Positions 36,155-45,963 of a stretch of 64,000 bases of DNA are shown one piece after another. How positions within the stretch are numbered: the first letter of the stretch is position 1; each line of letters starts with the position of its first letter. The position numbers and the translations under genes were made by a program. The stretch lies in the NCBI GenBank assembly GCA_019075905.1, contig JAGXAM010000005.1, positions 1 through 64,000 of the forward strand. The letters are read 5' to 3'. The DNA comes from Hyphomicrobiales bacterium. Lineage in GTDB: Bacteria > Pseudomonadota > Alphaproteobacteria > Rhizobiales > Beijerinckiaceae. The notes beneath the pieces were generated by a model that saw only the letters and a program-made list of their open reading frames with translations, had not been told where the DNA came from and made no database searches.

Positions 36155-38319
36155 CAAGTCCGCTCGCGGGCGGCGCGCTGGCTGTAGCCGAGGCGGGCAT
36201 TCAGCGCTTCCAGCACAGTTTCGGCAGCTTCGGTCACCACGGTTCCGGGCGGGAATACCGCCGCTGCGCCCATATCGAGCAAGGTCTGGCGGTCAGCATG
36301 CGGGATTACGCCGCCGACGACGATCATGATATCGGGGCGCCCCTTGGCCGTCAGCGCCGCCTTCAATTGCGGCATCAGTGTCAGATGGCCGGCGGCCAGC
36401 GAGGAAATGCCGACGACATGGACATTGTCGCCGACCGCCTGGGCGGCGGCCTCCTCGGGCGTGGCGAAAAGCGCGCCGACATCGACCTTGAAGCCGAGAT
36501 CGTCAAAGGCCGAGGCAATGACTTTCTGGCCGCGATCATGGCCATCCTGCCCGACCTTGGCGACGAGAATGCGCGGCGGCCGGCCGTCATTTTCGGTGAA
36601 GGCCTTGACGAGGCCGCGCACCTTGTCGAGCGTCTGACTGCGGGCACCGGTCTCGTCGGCATAGACGCCGGTGCGCAGGTGCAGCGCCGCGACATGGCGG
36701 GTGAACACCGCTTCGAAGCTGGCAGAAATTTCACCGACCGTAGCTTTGGCGCGGGCGGCCATGACGCTGGCTTCCAGCAGGTTCCCGCCATTTTTCGCGG
36801 CTTGTTGCAGCGCCGCCAGCGCCGCAGCCACGGCGGCCGGGTCGCGTTCCGCCCTAAGGCGCTCCAGTTTGGCAATCTGGCGGGCGCGCACCTCGCTGTT
36901 GTCGATTTTCAGGACGTCCAGCGTCGCCTCGCTTTCGGGCTTGAACATATTGACACCGATGACCGCCTGGGCACCGGAATCGATGCGTGCCTGGGTGCGG
37001 CTCGCCGCCTCCTCGATGCGCTGCTTTGGCAAGCCACTGGCAATGGCCGCCGCCATGCCGCCCATCGCCTCGACCTCGCGGATATGGGCCATCGCCCTGG
37101 CGGCGAGATCGGCAGTGAGGCGCTCGACATAATAAGAGCCGCCCCATGGATCGATGATCCGCGTCGTGCCGCTTTCCTGCTGCAGGAACAATTGGGTATT
37201 GCGGGCGATCCGCGCCGAGAAATCGGTCGGCAGTGCGAGCGCCTCATCGAGGGCATTGGTGTGCAGCGACTGGGTGTGGCCCTGTGTCGCGGCCATGGCC
37301 TCGATTTCGGTGCGGATGACATTGTTGAACACGTCCTGCGCGGTCAGCGACCAGCCGGACGTCTGGCAATGGGTGCGCAGCGCCAGGGATTTTTCGGATT
37401 TGGGGGCAAATTCCTTGATCATATGCGCCCAGATCAGCCGGGCGGCGCGCATTTTGGCAATTTCCATGAAGAAATTCATGCCAATCGCCCAGAAAAACGA
37501 CAGGCGCGGCGCGAATTGATCAATATCGAGACCGGCCTTCAATCCGGCGCGGACATATTCGAGGCCGTCGGCCAATGTATAGGCCAGCTCAAGATCCTGG
37601 GTCGCCCCGGCTTCCTGCATATGATAGCCGGATATCGAGATCGAGTTGAATTTCGGCATATGTCTAGATGTATAAGAAAATATATCCGATATGATGCGCA
37701 TGGAAAATTCGGGCGGATAAATATAGGTGTTGCGCACCATAAATTCTTTGAGGATGTCATTCTGGATCGTGCCGGAAAGCTTTTCCGGAGGCACGCCCTG
37801 TTCCTCGGCGGCGACAATAAACAGCGCCAGAATGGGCAAGACGGCACCATTCATGGTCATTGAAACGCTCATGTCACTGAGCGGAATACCCTCAAACAGG
37901 GTGCGCATGTCGTAAATCGAATCGATGGCGACGCCGGCCATGCCGACATCGCCGGCCACGCGCGGATGGTCTGAATCATAGCCACGGTGGGTCGCCAGAT
38001 CGAAGGCGACCGACAGGCCCTTCTGCCCGGCGGCCAGATTGCGGCGGTAGAAGGCGTTGGAATCCTCGGCGGTGGAGAACCCGGCATATTGGCGGATGGT
38101 CCAGGGCTGGTTGACATACATGGTCGGGTAGGGCCCGCGCAGAAACGGCGCGGCACCGGGAATGCCATCAAGAAAGCTCAGTCCGGCAATGTCGCCGGGG
38201 GCATATTTGCCTTTGAGGGCAATGCCTTCGGGCGTCATGAAGCCCGGAGCGTCAGGGATGGCGCCGGCCGCGTGCGGGGGCGTCCACGGGAGCCGGGAGA
38301 AATCGGGAAAAGCTATCAT
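36154..38319 (-). CDS. scpA: Methylmalonyl-CoA mutase, large (catalytic) subunit
   Basis: A 721-residue adenosylcobalamin enzyme that interconverts methylmalonyl-CoA and succinyl-CoA. The barrel has [42 protein letters not shown] and [12 protein letters not shown]. The C-terminal B12 domain has [18 protein letters not shown] (base-off cobalt ligand His), GISSLAAGH and [10 protein letters not shown]. It follows the small-subunit gene by 73 bp. No meaB chaperone or epimerase gene adjoins them. Confidence 0.97.
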   Translation of the reverse strand: MIAFPDFSRLPWTPPHAAGAIPDAPGFMTPEGIALKGKYAPGDIAGLSFLDGIPGAAPFLRGPYPTMYVNQPWTIRQYAGFSTAEDSNAFYRRNLAAGQKGLSVAFDLATHRGYDSDHPRVAGDVGMAGVAIDSIYDMRTLFEGIPLSDMSVSMTMNGAVLPILALFIVAAEEQGVPPEKLSGTIQNDILKEFMVRNTYIYPPEFSMRIISDIFSYTSRHMPKFNSISISGYHMQEAGATQDLELAYTLADGLEYVRAGLKAGLDIDQFAPRLSFFWAIGMNFFMEIAKMRAARLIWAHMIKEFAPKSEKSLALRTHCQTSGWSLTAQDVFNNVIRTEIEAMAATQGHTQSLHTNALDEALALPTDFSARIARNTQLFLQQESGTTRIIDPWGGSYYVERLTADLAARAMAHIREVEAMGGMAAAIASGLPKQRIEEAASRTQARIDSGAQAVIGVNMFKPESEATLDVLKIDNSEVRARQIAKLERLRAERDPAAVAAALAALQQAAKNGGNLLEASVMAARAKATVGEISASFEAVFTRHVAALHLRTGVYADETGARSQTLDKVRGLVKAFTENDGRPPRILVAKVGQDGHDRGQKVIASAFDDLGFKVDVGALFATPEEAAAQAVGDNVHVVGISSLAAGHLTLMPQLKAALTAKGRPDIMIVVGGVIPHADRQTLLDMGAAAVFPPGTVVTEAAETVLEALNARLGYSQRAARERT

Positions 38320-38392
38320 GCGACATGCTCATGCAATGGTTTGGCCGCGACCCTGAGGTCGATGATACAGCAAATTGCCGGTTCGGGGCAGG

Positions 38393-40228
38393 TCAAGCTT
38401 TCATGTCCTGCGTCATGGTGTCCAGCAAAGTGCCGAGTGTCGCGACGGCATCGCCTCCACTGAAGATGAAAATTTCTGCCCCGGCGGCGCGAAAGGTCGC
38501 TTCATGGGCGCCAGGCTGGCCGGCAAGGGCGATGCGGTAACCAAGGGCTTGCAACCGGGCCAGCGCCGCAGCGCCTTCTGCGGCATAGGCCTTGTCGGTG
38601 GCGCACAGGCACGCCCAGCGCGTCGTGTCCGTGGCGCTCTCAAGCTCGTCGCAGGGCGATGTCCGGGCGATGGCAATACCGCCGCTGGCGAAAAACTGCG
38701 CAGCAAAGGTGGCGCGGGCGGCATGGTCGGCGAGCGGCCCGAGGGTTGCCAGCACCACCTGCGCAGCGGGCAGGGCGCGGGCGCGAGCGCGCAGCTTCTC
38801 GAAGGGTTCGGACAGCCGCATTGCGGGAAAATCGCCGCCGGCCTCGGGCCGCTCCGGCGCCGGGGCGAGACAGGTGACGCGAACAGGTTGAAGGCTGGCA
38901 AAGGCGCTGGTGCCGGTGAGGGGCTGGCGACGGGTGGCGATGGCCTGCGCCCGCTTTTTTGCGGTGGCGCTGACCGCAGCGGCGAGGCTGCCGGAGGTGA
39001 GAGCCTGCACGATGCCGCCTTCCGCCTCGATGGTCTGGAACTGCGCCCAGGCGGCGCGGCAGAGCTCATCGGTCAAAGCCTCAATCGCGCCGGAACCGGC
39101 CGCAGGGTCGGCGACGATGCCGAGATGCGATTCTGCCCGCAGGATCAACTGGGTGTTGCGGGCGACGCGCCGGGCAAAGCCATCAGGCAGGCCAAGCGCC
39201 ATGGAATAGGGCAGCGCGGTGATGACATCGGCGCCGCTGACACCGGCCGCAAATACCGCCATGCCGACGCGCATGATGTTCACGTGCGGATCCTCGCGGG
39301 TCATCATCCGCCAGGCGCTTTCGGCATGCAGGCGCAGCGGCTGGGCGGAAAGGCCGCAGGCTTCCTCAAGGCGGGCCCAGAGCAGGCGCAGGGCGCGAAA
39401 CTTGGCCATGGTGAGGAACTGGTCGGCATCGGCCGCCATGATGAAAGAGATCTGGTTGCGGGCGTCTTCCAGCGACAGGCCGGATTGGTTCAGAGCCTTC
39501 AGGTAATAAAGCCCGCCCGCCAGCATGAAAGCCAGCTCCTGGGCCTCACCGGCGCCGGCGTCATGCAGAATGCGGCCATCAATGCCAAGGGCGCGCGACG
39601 GGCTGGGCGCCTCCGACAGGCTGCGGGCCAGGGCGCAAATCTCCGGCATGTCATCCAGCGCATTTGCCGTGCCGCGCATGCGGGCGCCCAGCGGGTTGCA
39701 GCAAAAATCAACACGCAGGCCGGAAATCTGGAAACCACGCAGGGCCAGACCAGCGCCAAGCCTTCTTGCGGCGGCAAGGCCGGAGCCGGGCGCATCGAGC
39801 CGCAGGGAGATGAGATCGGCCTCAACACCGGCAAGGGCGGCGGCGACATCTTCCGGCAGCTCGGCCTCCAGGCCAAAGCCATGGGCACCGGGGGCCTCGG
39901 CCATAACTAGGGTCAGTGCCTCGGCGCCGGCTTCAAGATCGCCCAGAGCCTGGATGCGGGCGGCGTCGGGTTCGGGCTGGTCGACGCGTTGTGCCAATGT
40001 CCAGCCGGGTTTGGGGGCAAGAAGCGGGGCTGTCTGCGGCGTCGCCGGGCGAGGATAGAGCGGCTTGATCGGCAGGCCCTCGGCGCTGCGGCTTTCGAGG
40101 CGCTCGAAGGCGCCGCCCTTGAACGCGGCGATGGCAAGGTCACGCCATTGCGCCAGGGTCGGCGCACCAAAGGCGCCGAAATCGGGCAAGGCTTCAGAAG
40201 TCTGCACATTGGTTGCGTCTAGCGGCAC
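38393..40228 (-). CDS. mutA: Methylmalonyl-CoA mutase, small subunit
   Basis: A 611-residue paralog of the catalytic subunit. It keeps the barrel motifs in diverged form (LSLEDARNQISFIMAADADQF, RNTQLILRAESHLGIVADPAAGSGAIE) and a degenerate C-terminal B12-like domain lacking the DxHxxG signature, as in MutA subunits that do not bind cobalamin. The heterodimer with the downstream large subunit is the active form. The GTG at 40228 has GGAT upstream. Conservation is lower than in the large subunit, as usual. Confidence 0.92.
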   Translation of the reverse strand: MPLDATNVQTSEALPDFGAFGAPTLAQWRDLAIAAFKGGAFERLESRSAEGLPIKPLYPRPATPQTAPLLAPKPGWTLAQRVDQPEPDAARIQALGDLEAGAEALTLVMAEAPGAHGFGLEAELPEDVAAALAGVEADLISLRLDAPGSGLAAARRLGAGLALRGFQISGLRVDFCCNPLGARMRGTANALDDMPEICALARSLSEAPSPSRALGIDGRILHDAGAGEAQELAFMLAGGLYYLKALNQSGLSLEDARNQISFIMAADADQFLTMAKFRALRLLWARLEEACGLSAQPLRLHAESAWRMMTREDPHVNIMRVGMAVFAAGVSGADVITALPYSMALGLPDGFARRVARNTQLILRAESHLGIVADPAAGSGAIEALTDELCRAAWAQFQTIEAEGGIVQALTSGSLAAAVSATAKKRAQAIATRRQPLTGTSAFASLQPVRVTCLAPAPERPEAGGDFPAMRLSEPFEKLRARARALPAAQVVLATLGPLADHAARATFAAQFFASGGIAIARTSPCDELESATDTTRWACLCATDKAYAAEGAAALARLQALGYRIALAGQPGAHEATFRAAGAEIFIFSGGDAVATLGTLLDTMTQDMKA

Positions 40229-40248
40229 GAAGTCGATCCATCGTTAAG

Positions 40249-40277
40249 CAGCCCGTGCGAGGCTGTCGCACGGGCTG
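40249..40277 (-). terminator. Intrinsic-type terminator hairpin after the DUF2780-like gene
   Basis: A perfect 12-bp stem, CAGCCCGTGCGA with TCGCACGGGCTG, and a 5-nt loop. It lies about 40 nt after the stop of the gene at 40318-40743 and just before the GTG of mutA. A run CTTAACG follows on the minus strand, short of a true U-tract. It separates mutA from its upstream neighbour. Confidence 0.6.
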
Positions 40278-40317
40278 AAGAAATTCGCCACTGATCAAAC
40301 GTCGTAAGGCGCAGCGC

Positions 40318-40743
40318 TTACATGAAGCGGCTGAGGCCCGGCACGGCGCTGGAGATCTGGCCGATCAGGCCCGGGCCGCCCTTTTCCTGGGCAAAGGCGA
40401 ACACGGCCTTGCCGGCGCTTTCCATCTGATCCATGCTCATGCCGGTGGAGGAGAGCTGGCTCGCCAGACCCATGACACCGCCAGCAGCATTGCCGCCACC
40501 GCCGAGCAAGCCGCCGAGCATGCCGGTGACCGCGCCCATCAGGCCGCCAGCGCCAGCTGCGGGCGCTGCCGCAGATGCTGCATCAGCGGCATCCTGCGCG
40601 CCGGGAATCATGCCCATCAATTGTCCGACCGGCCCGGCCGGGCCTTCCTTTTGCAAAAAGCCCAAAATCATGCCAACCGCGCTCTGCGCCGTCGACGAAT
40701 CAACACCTGCCGCGGAACTCACGCGAGAAATCAATTCTTCCAT
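40318..40743 (-). CDS. DUF2780/DUF2267-like glycine-rich protein
   Basis: A 141-residue protein with an N-terminal helical module (MEELISRVSSAAGVDSSTAQSAVGMILGFLQ), a Gly/Ala-rich middle (LLGGGGNAAGG) and a C-terminal segment KAVFAFAQEKGGPGLIGQI. The pattern resembles DUF2780-type (VcgC/VcgE-like) proteins of unknown function; the family call is tentative. The ATG at 40743 lies 7 bp after GGGGAG. It seems to be a single-gene unit ended by the hairpin at 40249-40277. Confidence 0.65.
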   Translation of the reverse strand: MEELISRVSSAAGVDSSTAQSAVGMILGFLQKEGPAGPVGQLMGMIPGAQDAADAASAAAPAAGAGGLMGAVTGMLGGLLGGGGNAAGGVMGLASQLSSTGMSMDQMESAGKAVFAFAQEKGGPGLIGQISSAVPGLSRFM

Positions 40744-40859
40744 AATGAAACTCCCCATATTTCAAGGCGCGCTCCGGCACCCTGAGGCCGAGCGCGCTGC
40801 ACAAAAGCAGGAGACGCAGGAAATTGCAACTCTGTATGGTGCGTGCACAGAGCGCGATC

Positions 40860-42542
40860 TTAAGATCCGGCACGCAGGGTGCTGAGGGTGGCGGTCGGGG
40901 TGATGGCCTCGACCGCGACCTTCACATGCAGGATGGCAGGCAGACCGCTGGCCTCGGCATCGCGGAAGGCCGCGGCAAAATCCGCGGTGCGCGTGACTGT
41001 GGCGCCAAAACCGCCGAAAGCGCGGGCAAGGGCGGCAAAATCCGGGTTGATGAGGTCGGTCGCGACCTCGCGACCGGGGTATTCGCGCTCCTGATGCATG
41101 CGGATCGAGCCGTAGCTGGCGTTGTCGATGATAATATTGACGATGGCCAGGCGATATTGCACCTGGGTGGCAAATTCCTGGCCATTCATCAGGAAGTCGC
41201 CGTCACCGGCGACGCAAATGACCGGCCTTTGCGGGAACAGGCGCTTCATGGCGACGGCGGCGGGCACGCCATAACCCATGGAAGCGCAGGCGGGCGCGCA
41301 ATGGGCAGCGAAGGCGCGGAAGCGGTAGTAACGGTGGATCCACGCGGCATAATTGCCGGCGCCGTTGCACAAAATGGTGTCCGGCGGCAGGTGGTCGCGC
41401 AGGAAGACCATGATCTCGCCGGTATTGACGTCGCCTGGCTGCGGCAGGGGTGTTTGCGACCATGCAAGATAGGCGGCATGGGCGGCGTCGGCTTCCGGCT
41501 GCCACCGGCCGGGGCGGCCAAGATCGAGCCTGCCCAGCGCGCGGACAAAAGCATGCGGGCTGGCCACGATGCCGGCTTGCACCGGGAAGACACGCCCGAT
41601 TTCGGCGGCATCGGGATAGACATGCACCAGCGTTCTGGCGGATGTTTCAGGCGTGAAAAGGTTGTAGCCCTGGCTTGGCACCTCGCCGAGGCGGCCGCCG
41701 AGCAGCAGCACGAAATCGCTGGCCTTGATGCGCGCGACCAGTTGCGGATTGGCGCCGAGGCCGAGGTCACCGGCATAGCAGGCATGATCGGCCGAAAATA
41801 GCGAGGCGCGCCGGTAGCTGGTGGCGACCGGCAGGCCGTAGCGCGCTGCAAAATCGGCAAATGAGGCGCTGGCTTCGGCGCTCCAGCCCGAGCCGCCGAG
41901 AATGACGAGCGGGCGTTCGGCGGCGTTCCAGCTTTTGGCAAGGCTTGCCAGCGCGGCCGGATCGGGCCCGATGGCTGCGGGCGTTTGAAAAAGGCGGGCG
42001 GGCCATGGAACCGGCAGGCTCAGGAGATCGCGCGGCAAGGCCAGCACGGCGGGGCCGGGGCGTCCGGCCGTGGTCGCAGCCAGCGCGCGGTGCAGGGTTT
42101 CCTCCCAGCGCGCCGGGTCATCAAGCTCGCCGCACCAGCGCGTCATCGCGCCGAAAGTGGCGGGAAAATCCAGTTCCTGCCAGGCCTCGCGGCCACGCCA
42201 GCGCCGATCGACCTGACCGGCCAGCATCAGCATCGGCGTCGCATCGCGATCTGCAATATAAATGCCCGGTGCGGCATTGGTGGCGCCGGGGCCACGGGTG
42301 ACGAGGCAAAGGCCCGGGCGCCCGGTGGCCCGGCCGACGGCATCGGCCATCATGGCGGCGCCGGCCTCGTTGCGGCAGACGGTGAGGGCAATGGCGCTGT
42401 CGCGCAGCGCATCCAGCAAGGCGAGATAACTCTCGCCCGGGACACAGAAGGCGTGGCGAATGCCATAGGCCTCGAGTGCGGCGACCAGCGCCTGTGCGAG
42501 GTTGGGATTGTTGTTGCCGGCTTGTTGGGGGGGAATGGTCAT
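40860..42542 (-). CDS. ThDP-dependent acetolactate-synthase-like enzyme
   Basis: A 560-residue three-domain ThDP enzyme. The N-terminal Pyr domain has the activating glutamate in VCRNEAGAAMMADAVGRATG and LVTRGPGATNAAPGIYIA. The middle domain follows at about 185-320. The PP domain has the diphosphate/Mg motif GDGDFLMNGQEFATQVQYRLAIVNIIIDN. It is not a normal IlvB: no regulatory subunit is nearby, and it is paired with an acyltransferase gene 3 bp upstream. Relatives condense pyruvate-derived two-carbon units with keto acids, aldehydes or keto-sugars. The substrate is unknown. Confidence 0.85.
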   Translation of the reverse strand: MTIPPQQAGNNNPNLAQALVAALEAYGIRHAFCVPGESYLALLDALRDSAIALTVCRNEAGAAMMADAVGRATGRPGLCLVTRGPGATNAAPGIYIADRDATPMLMLAGQVDRRWRGREAWQELDFPATFGAMTRWCGELDDPARWEETLHRALAATTAGRPGPAVLALPRDLLSLPVPWPARLFQTPAAIGPDPAALASLAKSWNAAERPLVILGGSGWSAEASASFADFAARYGLPVATSYRRASLFSADHACYAGDLGLGANPQLVARIKASDFVLLLGGRLGEVPSQGYNLFTPETSARTLVHVYPDAAEIGRVFPVQAGIVASPHAFVRALGRLDLGRPGRWQPEADAAHAAYLAWSQTPLPQPGDVNTGEIMVFLRDHLPPDTILCNGAGNYAAWIHRYYRFRAFAAHCAPACASMGYGVPAAVAMKRLFPQRPVICVAGDGDFLMNGQEFATQVQYRLAIVNIIIDNASYGSIRMHQEREYPGREVATDLINPDFAALARAFGGFGATVTRTADFAAAFRDAEASGLPAILHVKVAVEAITPTATLSTLRAGS

Positions 42543-42545
42543 CGC

Positions 42546-43520
42546 TCAGGAACCGAAATAGACGATTTCGCTATAGGCGAGATCATTGAGGCGCGGGGCT
42601 TTGAGGCCGCGATAGAACTTCTTGTCGCGCCCGGGCGAGAACCGGCCGACGAGGCCCGGCACCGGCGCCGGGGTATCGAGCCGCAAAAGGGTGATGCCGT
42701 GATGGAGGAGCAGCCAGCGGCCGAGCGGATGCGCGAACCGCGCCAGATCGCTGGCGTCGCGGCAATAGACCAGCGGCCGGATGCGCAGCAGGCGGCGCGC
42801 CAGAATGAGTGGAATGCGGCGCAGCCGCGCCCAGCCGAGGCGCGACAGGGTGCCGCCGAGATTTGCTGGCCATCGCCGCGCTTCCGGGCGGTTAAGCACG
42901 AAGGGCACCAGCCCCTGAAGATCCTCGCCGACCACCACGAGGCAGCCGAGGTCAGCATGATCACACAGCATGCGATATTCATGCGGCGGCAGGCGCGCCT
43001 GATCGCGCGCGGCGTCAAAGGCGCGGACCTTGCGATGCAGGCCGCCGCCCAGCAGCGGAGGCGTCAGCAGCGATCCGGCGCTGTAAAGCTGGTAACCCTG
43101 CGGTTTCAGCAGCGGCAGGGTGTGCGGCGCCGCGGAAATGTTGGTGTAGGTCATTTGTTTGATGTGCAGCGACTGCTTCACCAGCATATGCGCGAGGGCG
43201 CGGGCTTCGGGCTTTACATACCAGCTTGAGACATTGCAGCGCGGGCCGTCGGGCGAGGCATCGTCGGGAGCGTGAATCAACAACAGCACGCCGTCGATTT
43301 TGCCGCCCTGCTCAAGCACATAGCCCCAGCGTGGCCGGTCGGTATCGAGCCGGCGCGTGCTCAAGGTCGCAAGGCCTTGCTGCCAGCTGGCGAGATTGCG
43401 CCCTGGGAAGCCCTCGGCCAGCAGGTCGGCCACTTCGGCAAGATCGCCAGCCTCGATGGCGCGGCAGCGATGGGCATGGGCTTGGGCAGGATTATCGGGG
43501 AGCTTGGGTTGCGGGCGCAT
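42546..43520 (-). CDS. GNAT-like acyltransferase, function unknown
   Basis: A 324-residue protein. The first 150 residues follow an N-acetyltransferase pattern (CRAIEAGDLAEVADLLAEGFPGRNLASW, GYVLEQGGKIDGVLLLIHAP, VSSWYVKPEARALAHMLVKQSL). The second half is a separate region ending ARLNDLAYSEIVYFGS. I cannot name a close family. It is co-directional with the ThDP gene (3-bp gap) and divergent by 100 bp from the ACP operon, which fits use of an ACP- or CoA-bound acyl donor. Confidence 0.65.
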   Translation of the reverse strand: MRPQPKLPDNPAQAHAHRCRAIEAGDLAEVADLLAEGFPGRNLASWQQGLATLSTRRLDTDRPRWGYVLEQGGKIDGVLLLIHAPDDASPDGPRCNVSSWYVKPEARALAHMLVKQSLHIKQMTYTNISAAPHTLPLLKPQGYQLYSAGSLLTPPLLGGGLHRKVRAFDAARDQARLPPHEYRMLCDHADLGCLVVVGEDLQGLVPFVLNRPEARRWPANLGGTLSRLGWARLRRIPLILARRLLRIRPLVYCRDASDLARFAHPLGRWLLLHHGITLLRLDTPAPVPGLVGRFSPGRDKKFYRGLKAPRLNDLAYSEIVYFGS

Positions 43521-43620
43521 GGTCTGGTCGGAAACCCTTCAGGGCGGAACAGGAGAAACCCTGCCAAACCAATCTTTAAGCACTGTGCCTTAAAACACTC
43601 TGAACCCCCGGGAGGCCAGC

Positions 43621-43869
43621 GTGAACCTGCACGACATCATCATCAGCGAAATCGCCACGGTCGCGAAAGAGCAAGGCAAAACCCTGAATCCGCTCAGCGA
43701 TGATATGGCGCTGGCAGCTTGCGGGCTGGATTCGCTGGGCTTTGCCATTCTGGTGGCGAACCTTGAGGACAAGCTCGGGTTTGATCCTTTCGCCACCGCC
43801 GAGGATGTGCGCTATCCGCAGACGCTCGGTGATCTGGTGCGCTTTTACCATGATGCGGTTCCTGCGTGA
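43621..43869 (+). CDS. Stand-alone acyl carrier protein
   Basis: An 82-residue carrier protein with the phosphopantetheine site GLDSLGF at Ser38. Its sequence (MNLHDIIISEIATVAKEQGK ... FATAEDVRYPQTLGDLVRFY) differs from housekeeping AcpP, which marks a pathway-specific carrier. The GTG start at 43621 has GGAGG 6 bp upstream. Its stop overlaps the GTG start of the ligase gene, so carrier and ligase are made together. Confidence 0.9.
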   Translation: MNLHDIIISEIATVAKEQGKTLNPLSDDMALAACGLDSLGFAILVANLEDKLGFDPFATAEDVRYPQTLGDLVRFYHDAVPA

Positions 43870-45245
43870 GGCAAGCTACCGCCGCACCGGTGCCGCGCAT
43901 GAGCCTGCGCCAGCATGTAGCTGGCGCTGCCCATGGTGCGCAGCTGTTTGCGGCGGCCGGGCGGATTGATCTTGGGACAGCCGCACATTCCTCATGGCTG
44001 ACGGGCGCCGATGCCGGGCCCGATGCGACGGTGTTGCTGCGCACCCGCGACCAGCATGATTTTGCGCTGGCCCTGCTGGAACTCGACGGGCGCGCCGGGC
44101 GGCTGATCATTTGTCCGCCCGACCTGACCGCAGCGCAGGCCGCCGCGGTGATGGCGCAGCATGGCGTCACCCATGTTTTTGACGATGCAACCATGGAGGG
44201 ACTGACGCCGGTCGACGGGGTGCGGCGTCTGGCGTTGCGGGCGCTGCCGCAACAGGCCGACGTCACCGCGCCCGCCTGTGATACGCAATGGCTGATGTTT
44301 ACCTCCGGCACTTCCGGCCCGCCAAAACTGGTCGCCCATAGTTTCGCCGGTCTCACCGGGGCGATAACGCCGCTGGCCGGCGCCGATGCGGTGGTGTGGG
44401 GCACTTTCTATGATGTGCGGCGCTACGGCGGCCTGCAGATGCTCTTGCGGGCGCTGACCGGCGGCGGCTCGATGGTGCTGTCGCAGACAGGTGAGCCGGT
44501 GGCCGCCTTCATCGCCCGGCTGCGGGAGGCGGGGGTCACGCATCTGGCAGGCACGCCCAGCCATTGGCGCCAAGCGCTGATGTGCCCCGATCTCACCACG
44601 CTGAAGCCGCGCTATCTGCGGCTTTCGGGCGAGATCGTCGATCAGTCGGTGCTCGATGCGTTGAGGGGTGCCTTTCCCGGGGTGATGATCGGCCATGCCT
44701 TTGCCTCGACCGAGGCCGGGGTTGCCTTTGAGGTCAATGACGGCCTTGCCGGGTTTCCGGCGGCCTGGCTCGATATGCCGGGCAAGGTTGAAATGCGGGT
44801 GCGCCATGGCACCTTGCACTTGCGCTCGGGGAGAACGGCTTCGGCCTATGCCGGGGGCGGCGGCGCGCTGCATGACGATGACGGCTTTGTCGATACCGGC
44901 GATCTCGTGCAGCAGCGCGGTGACCGGGTGTATTTTGCCGGACGTGCCAGCGGCATCATCAATGTCGGCGGCGCGAAAGTCGCGCCCGAAGAGGTCGAGG
45001 CGGTGATCAATGGCGTGGCGCAGGTGCATCAGTCACGGGTGCATGCGCGCCGCAACCCCATGACCGGGTCGCTGGTGGCTGCCGAAATCGTCGCGCTGCC
45101 CGGCTGCGACGAGGCTGCGTTGCGGGCGGAAATCCTGCAGGCCTGCCGGGCGGCGCTGCCGGCCTACAAGGTGCCGGTGTCGCTGACCTTCGTCGCCGCG
45201 CTGCCGATGAGCGCCGGTGGCAAGCTGGAGCGCCGTCATGCGTAA
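43866..45245 (+). CDS. Adenylate-forming acyl ligase (AMP-binding), ACP-associated
   Basis: A 459-residue member of the acyl-CoA synthetase / NRPS adenylation family. It has the P-loop WLMFTSGTSGPPKLVAHS, HAFASTEAGVAFEVNDG, the ATP-ribose aspartate in DTGDLVQQRGDRVYFAGRASGIINVGGAKVAPEEVE, and the catalytic lysine in SAGGKLERR near the C-terminus. It is short but complete. By context it probably activates an acid and loads the ACP encoded just upstream (GTGA overlap). The substrate is unknown. Confidence 0.85.
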   Translation: MRQATAAPVPRMSLRQHVAGAAHGAQLFAAAGRIDLGTAAHSSWLTGADAGPDATVLLRTRDQHDFALALLELDGRAGRLIICPPDLTAAQAAAVMAQHGVTHVFDDATMEGLTPVDGVRRLALRALPQQADVTAPACDTQWLMFTSGTSGPPKLVAHSFAGLTGAITPLAGADAVVWGTFYDVRRYGGLQMLLRALTGGGSMVLSQTGEPVAAFIARLREAGVTHLAGTPSHWRQALMCPDLTTLKPRYLRLSGEIVDQSVLDALRGAFPGVMIGHAFASTEAGVAFEVNDGLAGFPAAWLDMPGKVEMRVRHGTLHLRSGRTASAYAGGGGALHDDDGFVDTGDLVQQRGDRVYFAGRASGIINVGGAKVAPEEVEAVINGVAQVHQSRVHARRNPMTGSLVAAEIVALPGCDEAALRAEILQACRAALPAYKVPVSLTFVAALPMSAGGKLERRHA

Positions 45246-45963
45246 TGTCATCATCAGCGGCGCCAGTCGCGGGCTTGGCCTTGGCATTGCCACGAGGCTC
45301 GCCGCCGATGGCTTTCGCATCATCGTGCTGGCGCGCAAGTCGAGCCCGGCGCTGGAGGCGGCGATCAGCGCGGCGGGCGACGGTCGCATGTATTTTCACC
45401 CGGCCGATCTTGCGGATGTCGACCAGATTGCCGGGCATGTGCGCCACATCAAGACGGAGTTCGGGCCGATTTATGGCCTTGTCAACAATGCTGCCGGCAG
45501 CGCCGAGGGCCTGCTCACGAGCCTGTCGCAGGCGCAAATAGAGGCGCTGGTGCGGCTCAATACCGTCTCGCCGATGCTGCTGACCAAATATGCCTTGCGC
45601 GCGATGATCCAGCAGAAGGCCGGGCGCATCGTCAACATGGCCTCGATCGTCGCCAGCACCGGTTCGGTCGGGCTCAGCGTCTATGGCGCAACCAAGGCGG
45701 CAATGATCGGGTTCACGCGCTCGCTGGCGCGCGATGTCGGCAAGCTCGGCATTACGGTCAATGCCGTGGCGCCCGGCTTTGCCGCCACCGAACTGACCGG
45801 CGCGCTGGATGAAGCGCAACGCGCGCAGATTGCACGGCGCAGCGCCATGGGCCAATTGATCGAACCGCAGGATGTCGCCGGTGTCGTCGCCTTTCTGATG
45901 AGCGATGATGCAAGCCGGATCACCGGCAGCGTCATCACGGTCGATGCCGGGGCAACAGCGTGA
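45238..45963 (+). CDS. Short-chain dehydrogenase/reductase, FabG-like
   Basis: A 241-residue classical SDR. It has the NAD(P) motif SGASRGLGLGIA, LVNNAAGSAEG, catalytic Ser in NMASIVASTGSVG, the YGATK Tyr/Lys pair, and VNAVAPGFAATELT. Likely an NADPH-dependent 3-ketoacyl-ACP reductase or similar carbonyl reductase. The ATG at 45238 lies 8 bp inside the end of the ligase gene and its stop overlaps the next start (TGATG). Confidence 0.92.
   Translation: MRNVIISGASRGLGLGIATRLAADGFRIIVLARKSSPALEAAISAAGDGRMYFHPADLADVDQIAGHVRHIKTEFGPIYGLVNNAAGSAEGLLTSLSQAQIEALVRLNTVSPMLLTKYALRAMIQQKAGRIVNMASIVASTGSVGLSVYGATKAAMIGFTRSLARDVGKLGITVNAVAPGFAATELTGALDEAQRAQIARRSAMGQLIEPQDVAGVVAFLMSDDASRITGSVITVDAGATA

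Noticed and set aside
36127-39910. Two frames of more than 500 codons opposite the methylmalonyl-CoA mutase genes
   Set aside because: Both mirror clear mutase subunits and show no domains.
40860-42542. Reading the ThDP gene as the biosynthetic acetolactate synthase ilvB
   Set aside because: No small regulatory subunit is adjacent and the context is an acyltransferase/ACP cluster; the sequence alone does not exclude it fully.
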